Below, in pieces: positions 52,050 to 59,928 of a stretch of DNA of 64,000 bases. The position numbers were made by a program, and so were the translations under genes. Every line of letters starts with the position of its first letter. The first letter of the stretch is position 1. Source of the stretch: Chloroflexota bacterium (GTDB taxonomy: Bacteria; Chloroflexota; Anaerolineae; Promineifilales; Promineifilaceae); the NCBI GenBank assembly GCA_014584575.1, contig JACTMP010000027.1, forward strand, positions 62,001-126,000, written 5' to 3'. Below the pieces are notes generated by a model, which saw nothing but the letters and a program-made list of their open reading frames with translations, was not told the origin of the DNA and did not search any database.

Positions 52050-52128
52050 GCTACGTGTCACACGTGAGGTACCAGACCACCCGACACATGACACATGACA
52101 CATGACACGTGACACATAACACAAGACC
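52050..52128. repeat. CACATGA-type short-period repeat
   Basis: ACGTGTCACACGTGAGG, then seven to eight units (A)CACATGAC, ACACGTGAC, ACACATAAC at a 7-8-bp period, ending at the DUF488 start. Confidence 0.8.
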
Positions 52129-52129
52129 C

Positions 52130-52483
52130 ATGATCACCTTACACATCAAATCCATTTACCTGGAGCCGACGCCTGACGATGGTTTCCGCGTGCTGGTAGA
52201 CCGGCAGTTGCCGCCGGGCCTGACGACGGAATCGGCGCGGGTTGACCTGTGGCTGGGCGAAATTGCCCCCAGCCCACGCCTGCAAAAGTGGTTCCGCGAT
52301 GACCGCGAGAAGTGGGATAAATTCGTGGAAAGTTATTACAACGAACTGGATGACAACAGCACGGCCGTGACCCGCCTCTTCCAAGAAGCCCCCGCTGACC
52401 GCATCACCCTGCTCTTTATCGCTAAAGACGCCCGCTATAACACGGCCGTGGCCCTGAAACGCTACCTGGAAGGGGAAGAGTAA
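52130..52483 (+). CDS. DUF488 family protein (YeaO type)
   Basis: 117 residues, normal length. Family pattern: 'IKSIYLEPTPDDGFRVLVDRQLPPG' then 'LWLGEIAPSPRLQKWFRDD', 'KWDKFVESYYNEL' and 'ITLLFIAKDARYNTAVALKRYL'. In most members the third block is R-V-L-V-D-R-x-W-P-R-G; here the Trp-Pro-Arg part reads QLPPG. Function is unknown. ATG 52130 is chosen because the seven upstream codons in frame are repeat DNA (ACACATAAC units). Confidence 0.8.
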   Translation: MITLHIKSIYLEPTPDDGFRVLVDRQLPPGLTTESARVDLWLGEIAPSPRLQKWFRDDREKWDKFVESYYNELDDNSTAVTRLFQEAPADRITLLFIAKDARYNTAVALKRYLEGEE

Positions 52484-52484
52484 A

Positions 52485-52533
52485 ATCGGTAATCGGTAAT
52501 CGGTAATCGGATGACGGATGACGGATGACGGAT
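52485..52533. repeat. GTAATCG tract fused to a GATGACG tract
   Basis: Four GGTAATC units (52485-52510) pass directly into three to four GATGACG units (52510-52533), which run into the start of the kinase gene. Two families adjoining at one locus. Confidence 0.85.
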
Positions 52534-53538
52534 ATGCAGTTCAGCAAATTCTGTACCGCCCAACAAAAGCGATACTTCCCCCCCTTACTCGATTATTTGC
52601 ACCGGGCGCAGCCAGACGAGCCGCAGCAATGGCAGGATTGGTTTATCGCGCCCATCTGGGGCGGCCAAAACAATCTGCTGTACCAAACCCGCCGCGATGA
52701 AACAGCCTTCGCCGTCAAATTTACGCGATTGGATGAACGCCGCCGCGCCAGCCGTGAGTTTCATACCTTGTGGGCGCTGCAAGAGGCGGGTCTGGTGTTG
52801 GCCCCGGTGCCATTTGTGCTGGCGGAGGGGCGGTATCACGGCCGTCAGGCCGTTATCCAATCCTGGCTCGATGGCATGGTTGACCCGTTGCCGCCACAAT
52901 CACCAGCAGAATGGGAAAGTCTGTTGGATCATATATTGGCAGTGCAAAGTGTAAAACCATCAAATACGGCCGTGCCCCTCTCCCCTGCCACACTCTTTGC
53001 CTCCCATCCCCACGAACTGCTGGCCTATTTGCAGCAGCGCGCCGCCGCCCTGCCGCCAGACGCCCTCATGGAACCGGTGACAACGCTGCTCGCTCATCTG
53101 GGAAAACGGCCGTTCCCAGACCACCCTGCACCCCAACTGGTGCTGCTGCACTGCGACCCCAACCCGCGCAACTTTGTGCGACAGCCGTCTGGCTGGCTGG
53201 CGGTTGATTGGGAAAACAGTGGTTGGGGCGACCCGGCGCTGGAAATTGCCGACCTGATGGCCCATGCTGCTTACATGGATGTGCCCACGGCAACCTGGGA
53301 ATGGGTAATCGGGCTGGTGGCGGAACGATGGCGAGATGACACGGCCGTAGCCCGCATTTGGGCCTATTACCCCCTCATCCTCACCTTCTGGGTGGTCATC
53401 TTCACCCAAAGCATGTACGAGTTGGCGCACAACATCCCCAACGCCCGCCTGGCCCCCCGCTCTCCTGATTGGGCCGAAACCCTGCCCGGCAAATACAACC
53501 ATTACCTGGCGCTGGCGGATATGTGGGTAATTGAGTAA
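52525..53538 (+). CDS. Aminoglycoside phosphotransferase-like kinase
   Basis: 337 residues, protein-kinase-like fold of the APH/choline kinase group. The catalytic loop is 'LVLLHCDPNPRNFV' (HxDxxxxN) and the metal motif is 'LAVDWENSGWGDPALEIADL'. Lys for ATP is likely in 'FAVKFTRLDE'. It phosphorylates a small molecule; resistance is not implied. Start codons at 52525 and 52534 are both within or next to the GATGACG repeat and neither has a ribosome site. The C-terminal VIE and stop are encoded by a GTAATTG repeat tract. Confidence 0.85.
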   Translation: MTDMQFSKFCTAQQKRYFPPLLDYLHRAQPDEPQQWQDWFIAPIWGGQNNLLYQTRRDETAFAVKFTRLDERRRASREFHTLWALQEAGLVLAPVPFVLAEGRYHGRQAVIQSWLDGMVDPLPPQSPAEWESLLDHILAVQSVKPSNTAVPLSPATLFASHPHELLAYLQQRAAALPPDALMEPVTTLLAHLGKRPFPDHPAPQLVLLHCDPNPRNFVRQPSGWLAVDWENSGWGDPALEIADLMAHAAYMDVPTATWEWVIGLVAERWRDDTAVARIWAYYPLILTFWVVIFTQSMYELAHNIPNARLAPRSPDWAETLPGKYNHYLALADMWVIE

Positions 53539-53578
53539 TTGGGTAATTGGCGCTCTCAATTACCCAATTACCCATTTA
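53522..53578. repeat. GTAATTG-type inverted short-period repeat
   Basis: GGGTAATT/GAGTAATT/GGGTAATT units and partner CAATTACCCAATTACCC. Gives the kinase stop codon. Confidence 0.85.
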
Positions 53579-53646
53579 TTTACTCATTTACCTCTTCCCG
53601 CAACCACACGGCCGTCAAACGGTACGGCCGTAGACCCCACTTTGTC

Positions 53647-53997
53647 TCATCTCTTCACACGGCCGTCCCCCTCCCATAATGGGCGGAGCAGATGAGGGGC
53701 AACGGCCGTGCCACTTTGCAGCAGCGAGGTGGTGGGCTGGTGGTAGTCGCTGACCTGCCAGATGGGGCTGACGGCCAGCAGATTGCCCTGGTGGCCATAG
53801 AAGTGTACGGCCGTCACGTTTCCGTTTATCTGGGCGTTCAGGTGGCAATCGTCTACGGCCGTGACCGGAACAGCATCGCGATACGCCTTCAAGGTCACAT
53901 CGCTAAAGACCAGGTAGCCTTTGTCCAGGGCAACGGCCGCGCCTACCTGGAAATGGCTGACACCCGACCCGCATGTGGCATGAGGATGGCAGCATTT
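53647..53997 (-). pseudogene. Fragment related to the small gene at 54693-54917
   Basis: An open stretch of about 116 codons bounded upstream by TAG (54000-53998) with no ATG; the first possible start is a GTG at 53898. It encodes 'VSHFQVGAAVALDKGYLVFS', a middle part 'NVTAVHFYGHQGNLLAVSPI' and 'WQVSDYHQPTTSLLQSGTAV'. The last block is clearly related to the downstream gene 54693-54917 ('LLAVSPIWRAGDYQQPTTPL'). The 'V-x-F-Y-x-x-x-G-x-L-L-A' pattern recalls FxLYD-type beta-sandwich domains. I read it as a decayed paralogue. Five octamers crowd the surrounding 400 bp. Confidence 0.5.
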
Positions 53998-54072
53998 CTA
54001 TGGGATGGGGGACGGCCGTAGCCACCGGAAGGCCACGCTAGAGCAGGCCGGTATTACCAGGCAGCCCCTCAC

Positions 54073-54330
54073 TTAGCGGTACGCTTGCCGACGGTGGGCA
54101 ATGCGCCAGATCGTTATGAGTTCCGACTGATCATCAATTTCATACAGAATACGGTAATCACCGACACGAATGCGCCAATCTCGTTGGCTGCCAGAGAGCT
54201 TTTTCACACCGGAGGGCCGCGGTGTATCACGCAAATTTCCAACCGCCTGATCAATTCGTTCCCGTGTGGGCGCGTCCAGCCGCTCCCGCTCTTTCACGGC
54301 CGTTGCTGTCAACGTAATGCGATAACTCAT
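54073..54330 (-). CDS. RelE/ParE-type toxin
   Basis: 85 residues, typical length. 'YRITLTATAVKERERLDAPT', 'NLRDTPRPSGVKKLSGSQRD' and 'WRIRVGDYRILYEIDDQSEL' followed by 'IWRIAHRRQAYR' match the RelE mRNA-interferase pattern, with the basic residues and C-terminal Arg-Tyr used in ribosome-dependent mRNA cleavage. It overlaps the antitoxin gene by four bases. The pair sits between two related gene fragments, as though inserted into a duplicated locus. Confidence 0.9.
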   Translation of the reverse strand: MSYRITLTATAVKERERLDAPTRERIDQAVGNLRDTPRPSGVKKLSGSQRDWRIRVGDYRILYEIDDQSELITIWRIAHRRQAYR

Positions 54331-54572
54331 ATGCCATTCGTCTTGCCGTGTAAGATGGCATCAAAATCAACGGCAGATGCCTTTTCAGCGCGTACTTCAT
54401 CAATTAACATCTGGTCAATGGCATCTTGTAGATAAACCGGCAATGATTCCCAATCCGATTCAGCAACAACTGTTTGCAGATAAGCACGATAATCATTGGC
54501 TGACAATATGACCTCAATCAAATGACCTGACTCATCGTAGACCAGTTTAGGTGGGTTAGAAATAACAAGCAT
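54327..54572 (-). CDS. Antitoxin of the RelE-type module
   Basis: 81 residues. 'KLVYDESGHLIEVILSANDY' followed by 'YLQTVVAESDWESLPVYLQD' resembles the small antitoxins (Phd/YefM-like or DUF-type) that accompany RelE toxins, though the DNA-binding part is not diagnostic. Gene order antitoxin-toxin with ATGA overlap supports the role. A promoter (54602-54630) lies 30 bases upstream. No octamer is inside the antitoxin gene. Confidence 0.82.
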   Translation of the reverse strand: MLVISNPPKLVYDESGHLIEVILSANDYRAYLQTVVAESDWESLPVYLQDAIDQMLIDEVRAEKASAVDFDAILHGKTNGI

Positions 54573-54601
54573 GGGTATTCCTCACAATCAGAGATGAGGG
54601 G

Positions 54602-54630
54602 AGTATAAGGCATTTGAAAAGGTAGAACAA
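54602..54630 (-). promoter_or_regulatory. Promoter of the RelE-type module
   Basis: Minus strand: TTGTTC (54630-54625), 17-bp spacer, TATACT (54607-54602). As at 32387, the -35 box starts with the last base of an ACGGCCGT octamer. Confidence 0.6.
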
Positions 54631-54641
54631 CGGCCGTACCC

Positions 54642-54682
54642 CTCCCATGAGTGGGTGAGCAGGTGAGGGGGTGAAGGGGTGT
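54642..54682. repeat. GGTGAGG-type short-period repeat
   Basis: GAGTGGGTGAGCAGGTGAGGGGGTGAAGGGGTG-like units at a 7-8-bp period, between the toxin-antitoxin promoter and the related fragment. Confidence 0.75.
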
Positions 54683-54692
54683 CCCCATCCAT

Positions 54693-54917
54693 TTATTCGC
54701 TACCATCCATCCGCTGCCCCGCACAAACAAGCACGGCCGTCAACCCCACCCGCATCTGGGTAGCCGTGGCGTGGACGGCCGTGCCGCTTTGCAGCAGCGG
54801 GGTGGTGGGCTGCTGGTAATCGCCGGCTCGCCAGATGGGGCTGACGGCCAGCAGATGACCCTGGTTATCATAGAATGCTGTGAAACGTAAAGCGTCAGAG
54901 TATCTCTGCTCACGCAT
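54693..54917 (-). CDS. Small protein coupled to the O-antigen-ligase fusion gene
   Basis: 74 residues from ATG 54917, which overlaps the stop of the upstream fusion gene as TGATG, so translation is probably coupled. It reads 'RFTAFYDNQGHLLAVSPIWR' then 'AGDYQQPTTPLLQSGTAVHA', related to the fragment at 53647-53997. There is no signal peptide, so it may be the C-terminal remnant of a longer FxLYD-like protein rather than an intact gene. Function unknown. Confidence 0.45.
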   Translation of the reverse strand: MREQRYSDALRFTAFYDNQGHLLAVSPIWRAGDYQQPTTPLLQSGTAVHATATQMRVGLTAVLVCAGQRMDGSE

Positions 54918-57900
54918 CACGTAGCATTATCATTCAGCCACACGGCCGTCCCCAGCAGCAGATAAAACACAAACGCCAGGTCTACCAGGAAAAAGCTGTG
55001 GTCTACCAGCCCATGCACCACCATATCCACAAAAGCGGCGCCGATGCCCACCCACAACGGCAGCCATTGGCGGGGCAACCGCACCCGGCTGCGCCACAAA
55101 TTCACCGGCAGCATGGCCAGCATCCATAACCCGGCGGCCAGCCCCAACAGCCCCAACCGGGTACCAAAATCGAGAAACAGATTGTGCGGATGGCTCAGGT
55201 TGGGGTCGCGCCAGGCGGCGTCAAAGATGTAACGGCCGCGATAGGCATACAAAAAGTTGTCCAGCCCCACGCCAAAGAGTGGATGGTCACGGATCATGTT
55301 CAGGCTGGCCCGCCACAGGTTCAGCCGGAACAGCCCGGTCTCGCCAAACAAGCCCAACCGCCCTGCCAATGCCGGGACGCTCTGAATAATCGCCAGACCA
55401 ACCACCCCCAACGAACCAAAGAGGATGAGCCAGGGCCAGGTTTTACGGCCGTGAACCCGCTGCCACTGCCAGAACACAAACAACAACGCCGCCGGTATGC
55501 CCAAAAACAGCGCCCCTTTACTAAAGGTGAGCAGCGCCGCCAGACCGATGGGGAACAAGGCGGCCGTATACAGCCAGCGACGACGGCCGTTCTCTACACT
55601 CCCCAACAACGCCATCGCCGCTAAAACCGGCAGCACCCGCCCCAAAAACAACCCCACGTTATTGGGCGAACCGTAAAAAGCGCGGATACGCAGCAGGCCA
55701 CCTTCGGCCGTGATCAGGCTGTCGCGGTCAAAGCCATACTGCCACAGCCCAACCAATGCCACCACCAGTCCCCCCAATACAAAGGCGTCCCAAATCGTCC
55801 ATAGTTCGCCGGCGGACGGCCGTATTCCCCGCAGCACCACATAAAACAACACCGGCCCCAAAATCACCATGCGCCATTCGTTGGTGGCCACATCCAGCCG
55901 CGCCGTGAAAAAGAGGGAGACGGTGGCGATGAGGAAGAAGGTGAGGACGGCATAGTCCGTGATGCGTGATGCGTGATCGGAGATTGGAGATTGGAGATTG
56001 GAGATTGGAGATAGGGAGATGGCCTGGCTTTTACGGATAACGGCATACGCAATACGATTGACGAGAAAGGCAAAGAAGGTGACGAACATGAAGATTTCTA
56101 CGGGGGAGAAGCGGTAGTGGAAGATGGGTTTGAGGACGGGGTAGGTGTAGAAGGGGAAACAGAGAGCCACCAGCGCCAGCCCCCACGCCGGGCGGAAGGT
56201 GATGAGGATGAAGAGGGCGAGCAGCGCCAGGGCCATGAGCAAAAAAGCGGGCGAGACGTAAAAAATGGCGGCGGCGGTGGCCGTCAGCGCCAGTTGGCCG
56301 CCGTCGCCTAACCGCCGATAGATGCTGCCTACCTGTTCGCCCCAGGTGAGCCAGGCGCCAAGGCCCACCAACACGGCCGTACCCCAGGTCAGCGCCAGTT
56401 GCCAGCCGTCATCCAGCCGCCGGTAGCGGGCGCGCGTCTGGCGGAACCAGCCCGGCCAATCGGCCTTGCGGCTGGTAATGAGGGCGAGGATGAAACTGAG
56501 TACGGCCGTGCCCGCCAACAGATAGCGCATGAGGGTCACGGCCACTTCGGCTGCGCTCAGTGCAAGCGTGTCTGGCGGATGGTAAGCGACGCTAAATCCA
56601 TGCAGCGCCCATTGATCCCAACCCCGTGAGGCCACCACTTCCAGCGTGTGCAGACGCGGCTCCAACCCGGTGGCCACCAGTTCGGTGGTGATATAATCCT
56701 CGGCCGGGTCGGCGGCGGTGAGGATGAGGGTGGCCCCATGCTCATCCTGGGGCAGGGCATTGGCCGGACGGCCGTCTACCGTCACATACAGCCGGGCGCG
56801 GAAGTTGGCGCGGCGCACCCGCAGCCCTACGTCCGTGCCCCAAAAGGTAAACGTCACCCGGTCGCCCAGTAGTTGCTCATCCGGCTGCTGCCCAATGTCC
56901 GCGCCAAATTCGGGTGAAAATTCCCAGTTGCCCTGGTAAACCTGCGCCGGGTCGTCCGGGCTGGCAAAATGAAAGCCGGGCCAGGCCACCGCGGGGTTTT
57001 GTTCTTGCAGGAAATGGGCGAGTTCAACGGCCGTATCCCGTCCGGCAATGCTAAATCCCCAGGCCGGATCATCTGGCGGCGCGTCTGGCTGCCAGTTTTC
57101 CAGGAACATCAGCCCCATCCAGGGCCATTCCTGCCGCGCCCGTTTCAGGCCATCCAGCGTATATTCGGCCTGCTCTACTTCCGTGACCCCGCCCCAGATG
57201 GAGGGGTTGCCCGTCCAATCGGGCGGCAGCGTGTTCCAGCCCCAGTTGCCCGCCCAAATTGCTTTACGGCCGTCGCCATTCCGTTCCATCACCTCGCGCA
57301 GCAGGATGGCGCGGTTGAAGTTGGTCAGGCTGATGTCGGTGTCGCGGTTGGTAGGCGGGGTGGCGAAACCATACGGTTTGGCGGCGACCACATCAAAAGC
57401 GTCGGCCGCGCCTTCTTCGTACAACTGCTGCAAAAAGAGGGGGTCGGCCAGGTTTTGCGGCCCGGTTTCAATGGTGGGGGCCAGTGGCGCGGCCACGACC
57501 ACGGCGTCGCCGTCGGCGGCGCGGATGGCGTGGGCGGCGGCGTTGAGCAAGGCGGCATAGGCGGCGGGATTGACCGGCTGGTGGCCCCAGTGCGTGGTCA
57601 GGTTCGGTTCGTCCCAGATGATGTAATGCTGCACCTGGTCGCCGTACCGGGTGGCAAATTCACCGGCCCAGGCGGCAAAGTCGGCGATGGGCGGTGGGGC
57701 GAAGCTGTTTTGCGGGTTGCCGTCCAGCAGGGGGATGAGGGTGAGGGGGTGTTGGGCGACGGCCGTGACCAACCGATCCGCCTCGGCCCAATCAAACTCT
57801 TCGCTGTAATAAAACGGCTGCTTCACATAGCGGATGCCCAAATCGGCAATTTGCGACAGCTGGGCATCCCGTTCGGCGTTGTCAACCTGGTTCAGGTAGA

Positions 57901-58069
57901 CATTGAGGCCGGGCGTGACCCCGGCGTGGCGGGTGGGTTCGGGCAGGCCGGGTGGGATGCCGCGCGTCAGGTAAGCCTGCCGCGCCCGCAGCGCGCCCAG
58001 CCCCAGCAGCGCCAGCGCCGCCAGCGCCAGCAACAAAACGGTCGAGATGCGCGCTTGTTTGTTTGTCAT
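54917..58069 (-). CDS. Fusion of a GH-like (beta/alpha)8 domain and an O-antigen ligase/polymerase domain
   Basis: 1050 residues. After one N-terminal membrane helix, residues about 50-370 resemble a clan GH-A glycosidase: 'RYVKQPFYYSEEFDWAEADR', 'YIIWDEPNLTTHW' (possible acid/base Glu in WDEPN) and 'GLMFLENWQPD' (possible nucleophile Glu). A beta-sandwich part follows, then about ten membrane helices with the Wzy_C/WaaL-type 'PNNVGLFLGRVLPVLAAMAL' and 'HPLFGVGLDNFLYAYRGRYI' blocks of O-antigen ligases. Repeat DNA (55958-56018) encodes the loop 'SPISNLQSPISDHASRITDY'. It may couple glycan cleavage or recognition outside the cell with polymer transfer; this is inference. Confidence 0.8.
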   Translation of the reverse strand: MTNKQARISTVLLLALAALALLGLGALRARQAYLTRGIPPGLPEPTRHAGVTPGLNVYLNQVDNAERDAQLSQIADLGIRYVKQPFYYSEEFDWAEADRLVTAVAQHPLTLIPLLDGNPQNSFAPPPIADFAAWAGEFATRYGDQVQHYIIWDEPNLTTHWGHQPVNPAAYAALLNAAAHAIRAADGDAVVVAAPLAPTIETGPQNLADPLFLQQLYEEGAADAFDVVAAKPYGFATPPTNRDTDISLTNFNRAILLREVMERNGDGRKAIWAGNWGWNTLPPDWTGNPSIWGGVTEVEQAEYTLDGLKRARQEWPWMGLMFLENWQPDAPPDDPAWGFSIAGRDTAVELAHFLQEQNPAVAWPGFHFASPDDPAQVYQGNWEFSPEFGADIGQQPDEQLLGDRVTFTFWGTDVGLRVRRANFRARLYVTVDGRPANALPQDEHGATLILTAADPAEDYITTELVATGLEPRLHTLEVVASRGWDQWALHGFSVAYHPPDTLALSAAEVAVTLMRYLLAGTAVLSFILALITSRKADWPGWFRQTRARYRRLDDGWQLALTWGTAVLVGLGAWLTWGEQVGSIYRRLGDGGQLALTATAAAIFYVSPAFLLMALALLALFILITFRPAWGLALVALCFPFYTYPVLKPIFHYRFSPVEIFMFVTFFAFLVNRIAYAVIRKSQAISLSPISNLQSPISDHASRITDYAVLTFFLIATVSLFFTARLDVATNEWRMVILGPVLFYVVLRGIRPSAGELWTIWDAFVLGGLVVALVGLWQYGFDRDSLITAEGGLLRIRAFYGSPNNVGLFLGRVLPVLAAMALLGSVENGRRRWLYTAALFPIGLAALLTFSKGALFLGIPAALLFVFWQWQRVHGRKTWPWLILFGSLGVVGLAIIQSVPALAGRLGLFGETGLFRLNLWRASLNMIRDHPLFGVGLDNFLYAYRGRYIFDAAWRDPNLSHPHNLFLDFGTRLGLLGLAAGLWMLAMLPVNLWRSRVRLPRQWLPLWVGIGAAFVDMVVHGLVDHSFFLVDLAFVFYLLLGTAVWLNDNAT
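55958..56018. repeat. GTGATGC tract fused to a GAGATTGG tract, inside a gene
   Basis: GTGATGC/GTGATGC/GTGATCG units (55960-55980) pass into four GGAGATT units (55979-56014). In frame with the ligase-fusion gene and encoding a loop between membrane helices. Confidence 0.85.
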
Positions 58070-58148
58070 AGCCCGGTATTCTAGGCCAATATGTGGCAGG
58101 GGGAAAACGACGCTTTGCCTATGACTGGCAGTTCTCAGTTTGGCAACG

Positions 58149-58256
58149 CCCGGCGATTAAAATCGCGGCAACAAGAGGCAAAGCCCACCTTCGTGGGCTA
58201 GGCGCCAGTCGGCGAAGGCCGACTTTGCCTCTTGTTGGTGCAGATTTATCTGCCGC
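58149..58256. repeat. About 105-bp GATTAAAATC/GCAAAGCC element, copy A
   Basis: Composed of CCCGGCGATTAAAATCGC, GCAACAAGAGGCAAAG, the hairpin GCCCACCTTCGTGGGC, GTCGGCGAAGGCCGAC, TGCCTCTTGTTG and GCAGATTTATCTGC. A second copy lies in opposite orientation at 59808-59911. The two flank the DUF4058 and SRPBCC-like genes. It occupies a third of the 314-bp gap 58070-58383. Confidence 0.85.
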
Positions 58257-58321
58257 CGTAAATCAAGCTGAGAATTGCTGTTGCCTATGACAGGCGGGTT
58301 GAGGGAGGGGGTACGGCCGTG

Positions 58322-58330
58322 TGTTATAAT
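58322..58330 (+). promoter_or_regulatory. Extended -10 promoter of the DUF4058 gene
   Basis: TGTTATAAT (TGn then TATAAT at 58325-58330), about 50 bases before the ATG. No good -35 box at 17 bp. Confidence 0.5.
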
Positions 58331-58383
58331 ATGCCGCAATTGACTGTTGTGTTGAGTTATTCGCAGGACAGGGAGAGAATAAG

Positions 58384-59175
58384 ATGCCATCACCATTTCC
58401 CGGCATGGACCCTTATCTGGAAGGTACAGAATGGACGAGTGTCCATTCCAATTTCATTGAAGAGATAGCGCGCCAGTTAGCGCCACAGTTGTTGCCTAAA
58501 TATGTGGTGCGCTCCGTCCGCCGGTTTGTGATGGACGATCCTCTTGATTTGTCTATCGTGCCACGAGCGACAGTGCCGGATATTGGCGTGCTGAACACAA
58601 GAGAACCGGCGCCAACATACGCGGGTGAGGCGGCAACGGCCGTCTTACCGCTACAGATTCCGACCGTGATTCCCGAAAAAGTGCCCATTACTTCCCTGGA
58701 AATCCGCGACGTGATTGAACGGGAGTTAGTCACGGCCATTGAGTTGATGTCCCCAACGAATAAACGCGGCGAAGGCTATGACGAGTACATCAGAAAACGG
58801 GCCCGTATTTTGCAGAGCCGTACCCATCTGCTGGAAATTGACTTGCTGCGGCGTGGGCGACGAGCGCCTATGCAACGGCCGTTGCCAGACGCGCCTTACT
58901 TTGTCTTCTTGAGTCGCGCGGAGAAGCGCCCGATAACTGATGTCTGGCCCATTCAATTGGCTGACCCACTCCCCACCATTCCTGTACCGCTCCTGCCTGA
59001 AGATGAAGACGCCGTCATTCACTTGCAAACGGCATTAACTACCATATATGACATATTTGGGTATAGCTATCTCCTTGACTATACCCAACCGCCGGAGATA
59101 CCGTTGGCCGGAGAAACGGCCGTGTGGACAGATGAACTCTTGCGGCGGGTGGGGTTGGGCACGGCCGTACCATGA
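58384..59175 (+). CDS. DUF4058 family protein
   Basis: 263 residues. The N-terminus 'MPSPFPGMDPYLEGTEWTSV' is the hallmark of DUF4058, with later blocks 'IEIRDVIERELVTAIELMSP' (here 'LEIRDVIERELVTAIELMSP'), 'TNKRGEGYDEYIRKRARIL' and 'HLLEIDLLRRGRR', which together look like a PD-(D/E)xK-nuclease-type core (E, D-L-L). Families of these genes are common in cyanobacteria and Chloroflexota, often multi-copy, with no known function. GGGAGAG lies six bases before the ATG. With the next gene it is bracketed by inverted repeat copies. Confidence 0.9.
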   Translation: MPSPFPGMDPYLEGTEWTSVHSNFIEEIARQLAPQLLPKYVVRSVRRFVMDDPLDLSIVPRATVPDIGVLNTREPAPTYAGEAATAVLPLQIPTVIPEKVPITSLEIRDVIERELVTAIELMSPTNKRGEGYDEYIRKRARILQSRTHLLEIDLLRRGRRAPMQRPLPDAPYFVFLSRAEKRPITDVWPIQLADPLPTIPVPLLPEDEDAVIHLQTALTTIYDIFGYSYLLDYTQPPEIPLAGETAVWTDELLRRVGLGTAVP

Positions 59176-59208
59176 GCACCTCACCTGCCTGTTGAGAGAG
59201 GCTATTTT

Positions 59209-59778
59209 TTGATAATGATCACTATCTCCGGCAAAACGCAACTGACATTTTCACTGCCTACGGCCGTGACCACTGCCTTTCATTTTTACCAGGACATTTA
59301 CCGCATCCTGCCGTACCTGCCGCGTATTCAGTTCGTGCAGGCATTTGGGGGACAGCATCTGCGCGTCTGTTATGTTTCCCGCGAGTTGAATGCCTATGAT
59401 GTGGCGATTTATTGTGATGTGCAGGCAGAAGTCGACCCCACCAGCTACACCATTCGCCTGACGCCGCGGGAAGCGGGCACACCCGTCAAGGCCAAATCAT
59501 CGTTTAACCGGACAGAGGCTTACGGCCGTTACAGTAGCACCTCCATTTTTTACCCCGACGGCGACCGTACCCGGCTGGAATACTCCTTAGAATTAGCCGC
59601 TGAACTGCCTAAACCCTGGGCTACCAAACTGGTACCGGACAGCATCATGGACGCCATTGCCAACAGCATCACCAACCACCGCATTGAGGAAATCGCCAGC
59701 GGCTTCATTATGAAATCGGCGCTGGACATCCCCGCCTGGGCGGCCCAAAATGGCAATGGTTTTACTGGCGAATTGTAA
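59209..59778 (+). CDS. SRPBCC/DUF1997-like protein
   Basis: 189 residues. The opening 'ISGKTQLTFSLPTAVTTAFH' followed by 'LPRIQFVQAFGGQHLRVCYV' and 'LEYSLELAAELPKPWATKLV' is like the DUF1997 branch of the START/SRPBCC fold, whose members bind lipids or other hydrophobic ligands. Similarity is by pattern only. There is no ribosome site for ATG 59209; ATG 59215 is two codons later. It follows the DUF4058 gene by 33 bases and ends 30 bases before the second repeat copy. Confidence 0.55.
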   Translation: MIMITISGKTQLTFSLPTAVTTAFHFYQDIYRILPYLPRIQFVQAFGGQHLRVCYVSRELNAYDVAIYCDVQAEVDPTSYTIRLTPREAGTPVKAKSSFNRTEAYGRYSSTSIFYPDGDRTRLEYSLELAAELPKPWATKLVPDSIMDAIANSITNHRIEEIASGFIMKSALDIPAWAAQNGNGFTGEL

Positions 59779-59807
59779 CGCCGAGGCGCAGAGACGCAGC
59801 GATAGAG

Positions 59808-59911
59808 CAGATAAATCTGCACCTGCAAAAGGCAAAGCCGACCTTCGTCGGCTGGAAATAGTCGGCGAAGGCCGACTTCGCCTTTTGTTGCCGAGATTTT
59901 AATCGCCGGGC
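59808..59911. repeat. About 105-bp GATTAAAATC/GCAAAGCC element, copy B (inverted)
   Basis: GCAGATAAATCTGC, AAAAGGCAAAG, GCCGACCTTCGTCGGC, AGTCGGCGAAGGCCGAC, GCCTTTTGTTG, GAGATTTTAATCGCCGGGC: the same modules as 58149-58256 in the opposite orientation. Confidence 0.85.
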
Positions 59912-59928
59912 TTTGTTGGATAATACAA

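Noticed and set aside
56969..58084. Plus-strand open frame of 371 codons opposite the ligase-fusion gene
   Set aside because: Gly/Arg/Val-rich shadow without motifs; the minus-strand protein has clear domains.
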